From Argopecten irradians (taxonomy: Eukaryota > Mollusca > Bivalvia > Pectinida > Pectinidae): a DNA stretch of 64,000 nt. The stretch is from positions 16,673,765-16,737,764 of the forward strand of contig NC_091137.1 in NCBI RefSeq assembly GCF_041381155.1, given 5' to 3'. Below the pieces are notes generated by a model. It saw only the letters and a program-made list of their open reading frames with translations. It did no database searches and was not told where the DNA came from. Both the position numbers and the translations under genes were made by a program. Of this stretch, positions 62,133-64,000 are shown in pieces. Positions within the stretch are counted from its first letter, which is position 1. Every line of letters begins with the position of its first letter.

Positions 62133-62480
62133 AAAGATGCTCCACCGCCGACAGAGCATAAATTATATTCATCATTCGAACAATAATTTGTGTTTAATCA
62201 TGTATACATATGCCCAATTAACACAAAAAATAATATAAAATAATTTATTTCGCCTTTGGTGCATGTTCAATCAGTACTTCATTTCATGCCACGGAATTTT
62301 TTCGGGATGCAATTAATTGTTTTTCATGTTTTTAAGTTGAAGTAAAATTAGAAGCTCAAACTTTTCAATGGTGGTAATGGTGTAAAGCAAGTAACTTTTG
62401 TAACAGAACAAAAATACTAAATCGTCTGCTCCTGTTTTTGATAGTGAAAAAATACCATTTGTTAGCTGTGGAGCATCTTT
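62133..62480. mobile_element. Small inverted-repeat DNA element (MITE-like), independent copy
   Basis: 348 bp with matching ends aaagatgctccac and gtggagcatcttt (13 bases, perfect). The interior matches the elements at 12656-13018 and 39043-39402 (caatcagtac, tttttcgggat, ctcctgtttttgatag). Flanks gaaacatc and aaacattg resemble each other with a one-base offset, possibly a decayed target duplication. It is non-coding and non-autonomous. It lies in the presumed intron after 61672. Confidence 0.82.
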
Positions 62481-64000
62481 AAACATTGCTATATTATGTA
62501 TTATTTTATTCCTAACTATCCATAGATCCCATATGTACACATACATGCAGTCTACATATAACAATAAAACCAAAATGTAAATCATCGACAGAAAGATAGA
62601 GATCTTTAATAAGGTTGCATTCATGAATATTCAGTAGTTGTGGCGCTGCTGTATATGTGCATTTTTTCTGTGATTGTATAGTATAATATTGTTTGTGATA
62701 TTAGTTGTATCCCTTCAGCAGAGAGAATTCCACTTACTTTCTGTTACTCGAAAACGAATCTCGTGTGAAACTTACCGAGTGTAAGATGCGGTAATTCCGG
62801 GTTAATTCCACAGTGTAATCTCACTCTGTTGGGCCAAGGTTACTGGTAATCGATCTGGAATGTACAACACTATATAGTGCCTGTTAATTGGAATCCATCA
62901 TGATTTATTAACTAGACCTTGTATCCGGTCCGTAACACAGTACACATTTACTATGGGAACTTGGTTGATGTTCAACTTTCACAAAGTTATCTATAATTCT
63001 ACTCTTGTGTCTTTTTAACTATTTAAACGCTATTACAAATCGGAGTGATATCATATTAAAGGTCTTTTTGAACAAAAAACAAAAAACAAAACAAAAAAAA
63101 ACAAAAAAAAAACGCATGCTTATATCATTTTATGTCAAATTTTAAGCAATGCACGTTTATATCTTTTTTTTCCATTTCATGACAGTAAGGACACAGAGAT
63201 GGCCTGTATCAGTGTACGAGAATACTTTTATTCTGCGTTATATTAGTATAGAACTACTACTGTTGTCTCCCGAAACAAAAAATCCAAGTCGGTCTTCCCA
63301 CCTAAACACAATAGCTATTGTGAAATGAATGGCCGAAACTCTTTTGTGTATTATTTGTCAGGATTATTTAAACAATATATATATAATAATAAAAAAAACT
63401 AAACAAGCATTTTGATGTTGTGGAAAATAAATTTTGCTTTACCTAGGTTTCGTGATAAGTCTGAGATCATATGTGCCTAGACACAAACAATACACACTTA
63501 AAATGAAATATCATCTGGGAATTTCAATTCCATACAATTTAAATCTAACCTGTCAGATTTCAATGTGAGTGCTAATGTCAATGTTTGTCATTATTTCTTT
63601 GACAGTCACCTGAGTTGTGTAGACAGTGGACCTACTTCCAGAAGCTCTCAGTCATTCGATCATTATATAAAGACTAGTCAAATCAATATTGAACTTTCTC
63701 GTGAACAAATCGTATATGTAACTGTGTTTCCCGACAGATTTCGAGATAAATTTTCGAAATGACATTTTTATCAAGATAAATCTTCAATTACTTAACAAGA
63801 ATTGCGTATTTGTTGTGTGAAATGTAATGACAAAATAGGGTAATTCGAAACTTAATGTACCTATCTGCGTGAATATAGATGAATTAACGGCTAAGTCTAC
63901 ATAGTGAATAGGATTAACAGTGTGTTATTAAATAATACTGATAAAGATAGCCTAGCCTATGTAAAAGTGTTGTAACATTACATGTACATTGTACACCACA
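62481..64000. other. No gene seen; one A-rich tract
   Basis: AT-rich sequence with an A-rich tract at about 63073-63112 (aacaaaaaacaaaacaaaaa). A 65-codon frame at 63565-63762 lacks domain character. No exon that continues the 61394 gene could be recognised. Confidence 0.4.

Overview
This looks like AT-rich, intron-bearing animal DNA, most likely from a bivalve or other mollusc. Genes are split by GT-AG introns and are sparse among LINE fragments, a Crypton-type element, small inverted-repeat elements and low-complexity tracts. No bacterial operons, CRISPR arrays, rRNA or convincing tRNA genes were found. Species assignment is inference from gene and repeat types.

The dominant structure is a direct tandem repeat of about 26 kb. 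Copy 1 (about 1127-26665) and copy 2 (about 27189-52833) carry the same features in the same order: (i) a minus-strand secreted TauD-type dioxygenase joined to a C-type lectin domain; (ii) a 39-bp minisatellite; (iii) a decayed plus-strand gene for a double three-finger (Ly6/uPAR-like) protein, here called TFP-A; (iv) a 5'-truncated LINE, a small inverted-repeat element, an L1/Tx1-like LINE tail and a minus-strand EN-RT LINE with a 2A-like NPGP motif; (v) a LINE ORF1-like fragment; (vi) a perfect fold-back element; (vii) a Crypton-like tyrosine recombinase; (viii) the first exons of a second three-finger gene, TFP-B. Copy 1 stops inside intron 3 of TFP-B and is followed by about 520 bp of unrelated sequence. 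Copy 2 runs on into the complete TFP-B gene (50811-56350).

TFP-B is the one convincingly intact gene. It is a secreted protein with two 12-cysteine three-finger domains. Each domain is encoded by an exon triplet of matching size and phase, so the protein arose by internal exon-triplet duplication. TFP-A has the same exon plan but has lost cysteines, reading frame and a splice acceptor, in the same way in both copies, so it decayed before the 26-kb duplication. The dioxygenase-lectin gene also carries the same two breaks in both copies.

In parts of copy 1 (about 16-18.5 kb and 20-26.6 kb) the differences from copy 2 are mostly scattered single-base indels, as in unpolished long-read sequence. 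The 26-kb repeat may therefore be a true tandem duplication or two haplotypes laid end to end by the assembler.

Beyond 56.4 kb the window is mostly non-coding, with several small hairpins and repeats, a third copy of the inverted-repeat element (62133-62480) and one good candidate coding exon of an unrecognised gene (61394-61672).
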